A model generated the notes under the pieces. The model was not told where the DNA came from, searched no databases, and was given only the letters and a program-made list of their open reading frames with translations. From Prolixibacteraceae bacterium (GTDB lineage: Bacteria > Bacteroidota > Bacteroidia > Bacteroidales > Prolixibacteraceae), in assembly GCA_003516705.1 (NCBI GenBank), contig DPCJ01000048.1:177-16211 (forward strand): DNA of 16,035 nucleotides, in the 5' to 3' direction. Position 1 is the first letter of the stretch; every line of letters starts with the position of its first letter. Position numbers and translations under genes: made by a program. This document shows positions 13,483-16,035 of this stretch, one piece after another.

Positions 13483-15381
13483 ATGTATAATTCTGAGTTT
13501 TTCTTTCAGGCTTTTATATTTCTGGCAGCCGCAGTTATTTCGGTTCCGCTGGCTAAAAAATTGGGATTAGGTTCGGTGTTAGGGTACCTTTTAGCTGGTG
13601 TACTTATTGGTCCGTATGTTTTGGGACTTATTAATTACGACACCGACAAGGTGATGCATTTTGCCGAGTTTGGCGTGGTGCTCATGCTTTTTGTAATCGG
13701 GCTCGAATTGCAACCCTCATTATTATGGAAGATGAGAAAAGCGATTTTCGGTCTTGGCGGGTTGCAGGTGTTAATCACAGCTATAGTAATTGCAGCATTT
13801 GCAATGCTGTTCGGGTTCAGGATAAACAGGGCGGTTGGCATTGGCTTGATTTTGGCGCTGTCGTCAACAGCCATTGTTTTGCAAACGCTCACCGAAAAAG
13901 GATTGCTGAAAAATACGGCAGGACAATCGGCATTTTCAGTATTACTTTTTCAGGATATTTCGGTTGTGCCCATTCTGGCAATTATTCCATTGTTAGCGGC
14001 AATGGGCGCACCTGTTACTATTGCCGAATCGCAATTAAATGAAATTGCAGGTTTTGTTTCTCTGCCGGGCTGGATGCAGTTACTCATTATTTTCGCCTCA
14101 ATTGCTGTAATTATTGTTGGCGGACAGTTCATCGCACGGCACATTTTCAGGCTGGTGGCCGAAACCGGAATGCGCGAAATTTTTACCGCGCTGGTGCTGC
14201 TTCTTGTGGTTGGAATAGCTTTGCTGATGAATAAAATAGGGCTTTCACCCGCGTTGGGAACTTTCCTTGCCGGCGTGGTTTTGGCCAACAACGAATACAG
14301 GCACGAACTCGAAACCACCATCGACCCGTTTAAAGGGTTACTGCTCGGGTTGTTTTTTGTTTCTGTTGGGGCCAGCATCAACTTTAAGCTTTTGCTCGAA
14401 AATCCGTCAATGATACTTGGATTTACTATACTGCTGATAGTTATAAAATTTGCTGTGCTGTTGCTGCTGGGCCGGTTGTTTAAACTCCGGAAAGGGTACG
14501 ATTACCTGTTTGCATTTCTGTTGGCGCAGTCGAGCGAGTTTGCCTTTGTGCTCATTTCCTTTTCGCAGCAAAGCCTGCTTTTCGACGAAAAAACCGCCGG
14601 CTTATTAATGCTGACGGTTACTCTTTCGATGGCAATTTCTCCGTTATTACTTATTTTTAACGACAAAGCAGTTGCGCCAATTTTATCGCGGAAACAAAAC
14701 AAACGCGAACCCGAATGGGTAGATAATGCTGAAAACCCCGTAATTATTGCCGGGTTTGGCCGTTTCGGACTTGCCGTAGGCAGGTTGCTGATTGCCAATA
14801 AAGTTAAAGTTACCATTATCGACAGCAACCCGACAAATGTGGAGGTTCTGCGCAAATTCGGGTTTAAACTATTTTATGGCGATGTAACCCGTCCGCAGGT
14901 TTTGGAACAGGCTGGTGTAAAAAATGCCCGGCTGATAATTCTCAGCATGGCCGAGTACGATGATGCAATAAAAGTTGCCGGATATCTGCGGAAAAAATAC
15001 CCACGCCTGAAAATTATGGCCCGCGCAAAAGACATTTACCACACTTTTGAATTCTTCAGGCAGAATGTGGAAACAGTGCAAAACGAAGTATTCAGTTCGG
15101 CTGCCGATTTGGGTGAAAAAGCGCTGGTTTACCTCGGACTTACGCCTTACGAAGCCTACCGTGCTACCCGCACCTTTAAACATCACGAAAAACAGGTGAT
15201 TAATGACTTGTATCACTCGTGGAAAGAAGACGAAAGCAATTTTATCCAGGATTCACGCAGGTTTTCGGAACAATTAGCTGAAATACTCGAAACGGAAAAA
15301 GAATATGGAATCCATGACAGCGATTATGCGTGGGATGTAAACTCAATCCGTGCAGAATCACAACAAAAAAATTCAGATTAA
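13483..15381 (+). CDS. kefC: KefB/KefC-type K+/H+ antiporter (CPA2 family) with RCK/TrkA-N domain
   Basis: A 632-residue inner-membrane protein. Residues 1 to about 395 form the 12-13-helix Na+/H+-exchanger domain, with VIGLELQPSLLW (71-82), corresponding to the HALGLELE regulatory loop of Kef proteins, ALSSTAIVLQTLTEKG (125-140) and the essential Asp158 in LLFQDISVVP. Residues 417-535 are a TrkA-N/RCK Rossmann domain: GFGRFG (424-429) and Asp447 in IIDSNP bind nucleotide. The C-terminus has the RATRTFKHHEKQVINDLY (560-577) segment typical of the Kef tail. In E. coli, Kef channels release K+ when glutathione adducts form, protecting cells from electrophiles. Choice between KefB and KefC is not certain. 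It follows the kefF-like gene by 2 nt. Confidence 0.92.
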   Translation: MYNSEFFFQAFIFLAAAVISVPLAKKLGLGSVLGYLLAGVLIGPYVLGLINYDTDKVMHFAEFGVVLMLFVIGLELQPSLLWKMRKAIFGLGGLQVLITAIVIAAFAMLFGFRINRAVGIGLILALSSTAIVLQTLTEKGLLKNTAGQSAFSVLLFQDISVVPILAIIPLLAAMGAPVTIAESQLNEIAGFVSLPGWMQLLIIFASIAVIIVGGQFIARHIFRLVAETGMREIFTALVLLLVVGIALLMNKIGLSPALGTFLAGVVLANNEYRHELETTIDPFKGLLLGLFFVSVGASINFKLLLENPSMILGFTILLIVIKFAVLLLLGRLFKLRKGYDYLFAFLLAQSSEFAFVLISFSQQSLLFDEKTAGLLMLTVTLSMAISPLLLIFNDKAVAPILSRKQNKREPEWVDNAENPVIIAGFGRFGLAVGRLLIANKVKVTIIDSNPTNVEVLRKFGFKLFYGDVTRPQVLEQAGVKNARLIILSMAEYDDAIKVAGYLRKKYPRLKIMARAKDIYHTFEFFRQNVETVQNEVFSSAADLGEKALVYLGLTPYEAYRATRTFKHHEKQVINDLYHSWKEDESNFIQDSRRFSEQLAEILETEKEYGIHDSDYAWDVNSIRAESQQKNSD

Positions 15382-15399
15382 TTTTTTAAAAACAATTAA

Positions 15400-15420
15400 A
15401 ATTTAGACTTTTTCTAAATT
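15400..15420. repeat. AT-rich inverted repeat after kefC
   Basis: AATTTAGA (15400-15407) and TCTAAATT (15413-15420) form a perfect 8-bp stem with a 5-nt CTTTT loop, 19 bp past the kefC stop. No T-run follows and the stem is weak, so it is only a possible terminator. Confidence 0.35.
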
Positions 15421-15473
15421 GCTCATTTCGGTGTAAAACTGAATTTTGACATATCGACATTTGACTAAAAAGT

Positions 15474-15481
15474 TAATTTTG
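15474..15481 (+). promoter_or_regulatory. -7 element of the rseC-rnf operon
   Basis: TAATTTTG matches TAnnTTTG perfectly. Transcription would begin near 15487, about 24 nt ahead of the ACG at 15511 proposed as the rseC start. The -33 region is poor. Confidence 0.5.
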
Positions 15482-15510
15482 CAATCCTGAATTAACAAAA
15501 ACTGTAAACT

Positions 15511-15927
15511 ACGAAAACAGATATCCGACATATTGGTTTTGTAAAATCGGTTACCGGCAATGCCATGCTGGTTAGTGTTGTAAGTCAATCAGCCTGTGCT
15601 TCGTGTCATGCCAAAGGAGCTTGTAACTCATCCGATTTTGAAGACAAGGAAATTGAAGTGACAGGTTTTAGCAAAAGCTATTCACCCGGAGAAGTTGTAA
15701 CAGTGGTTTTTAAACAAACGCAGGGATATGCAGCTGTATTCTGGGGGTATGGAATGCCATTTATTGTAGTGCTTTTAACGCTGATTATTGCCAATCTTTT
15801 GTCGGTAAGTGAACTACTCAGTGGGTTGATTTCGCTCGGAATTCTGGTACCGTACTATGTAATTTTGTATTTTTTCAGAAATACTTTTAAAAAAGTTTTC
15901 AAATTTGAAGTAGAAGAAAATAACTGA
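15511..15927 (+). CDS. rseC: SoxR-reducing/sigma-E regulatory protein RseC family, with non-canonical start
   Basis: This small two-helix inner-membrane protein carries the RseC cysteine cluster ACASCHAKGAC (Cys29, Cys32 and Cys38, counting from 15511) and two membrane segments (AVFWGYGMPFIVVLLTLIIANLL and LLSGLISLGILVPYYVILYFF). RseC assists Rnf/Rsx in redox signalling (family knowledge), and rnfB follows by 4 nt. The first ATG is at 15565, but the 18 codons before it translate to TKTDIRHIGFVKSVTGNA, which matches the conserved N-terminal strand of Bacteroidota RseC proteins. The frame is open back to a stop at 15505-15507 and holds no ATG, GTG or TTG. The likeliest start is ACG at 15511 (or ATC/ATT at 15523/15532), or a base error there. 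The start is uncertain; the family is secure. Confidence 0.85.
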   Translation, partial: TKTDIRHIGFVKSVTGNAMLVSVVSQSACASCHAKGACNSSDFEDKEIEVTGFSKSYSPGEVVTVVFKQTQGYAAVFWGYGMPFIVVLLTLIIANLLSVSELLSGLISLGILVPYYVILYFFRNTFKKVFKFEVEENN

Positions 15928-15931
15928 AACA

Positions 15932-16035
15932 ATGACCATTATACTGACCATTGCCATCCTCAGCATTATAGGTACAACATCGGCTGTGATTCTGTTTTTT
16001 GTTGCCAAAAAGTTTTATGTGTACGAAGACCCGCG
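15932..16035 (+). CDS. rnfB: RnfB, N-terminal fragment (Rnf complex electron-transport subunit)
   Basis: The ATG at 15932, 4 nt after the rseC stop, opens a frame that runs off the window end, encoding MTIILTIAILSIIGTTSAVI followed by LFFVAKKFYVYEDP. The single N-terminal membrane helix followed by the AKKFYVYEDP stretch is what Bacteroidota RnfB proteins show before their Fe-S (CxxC) domain. Rnf couples ferredoxin oxidation and NAD+ reduction to Na+ or H+ pumping; RnfB is the ferredoxin-side iron-sulfur subunit. Only 34 residues are present and none of the cluster cysteines, so the call relies on this N-terminus and on the RseC neighbour. Confidence 0.8.
   Translation, partial: MTIILTIAILSIIGTTSAVILFFVAKKFYVYEDP

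Noticed and set aside
13950..14381. Leftward 143-codon ORF opposite kefC
   Set aside because: It is antisense to the conserved transporter domain and shows no family features.
15592..15612. CxxCH heme-binding site in RseC (CASCH)
   Set aside because: It is part of the RseC cysteine cluster ACASCHAKGAC on a protein with no secretion signal before it, not a cytochrome motif.

Overview
The window looks like a chromosomal piece of a Bacteroidota bacterium, probably of the Prolixibacteraceae/Marinilabiliales type (inference). Supporting signs are the lack of Shine-Dalgarno sequences before good starts, several matches to the Bacteroidota -7 element TAnnTTTG, AT-rich intergenic DNA, a lipoprotein octaheme cytochrome carrying TPRs, a long form of HtpG, and an rseC-rnfB order typical of the phylum.

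The left part (1 to about 3,770) is accessory DNA read leftward. It starts with the N-terminal end of an XRE-type regulator, preceded by an array of eight exactly spaced 21-bp repeats. Next come a HEPN/MNT (HepT-MntA) toxin-antitoxin pair, a membrane acyltransferase, an unknown membrane-anchored protein and a small ORF. The genes are AT-rich. They are separated by 110-190 bp of GC-richer, hairpin-rich DNA that often carries a GCTAACG/CGTTAGC heptamer, giving a cassette-like layout reminiscent of integron attC arrays. No integrase is in view.

The middle part (4,112 to 10,215, leftward) is mostly housekeeping: the 23S rRNA methyltransferase RlmF, an orphan YefM/Phd-type antitoxin, an octaheme cytochrome c lipoprotein with HEAT and TPR repeats, and the chaperone HtpG with a clear intrinsic terminator. 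A 267-bp divergent intergenic region rich in palindromes separates htpG from the rightward genes.

The right part (10,483 to the end, rightward) has three units: a class V aminotransferase followed after 1 nt by a patatin-like phospholipase; a KefF-like quinone oxidoreductase followed after 2 nt by a KefB/KefC-type K+/H+ antiporter; and RseC followed by the start of RnfB, the head of an Rnf electron-transport operon. The rseC homolog has no ATG, GTG or TTG at the expected start.

The most unusual signals are the 21-bp array upstream of the regulator, the structured boundaries between accessory genes, the palindrome cluster at 10,320-10,459 and the apparent non-canonical start of rseC.
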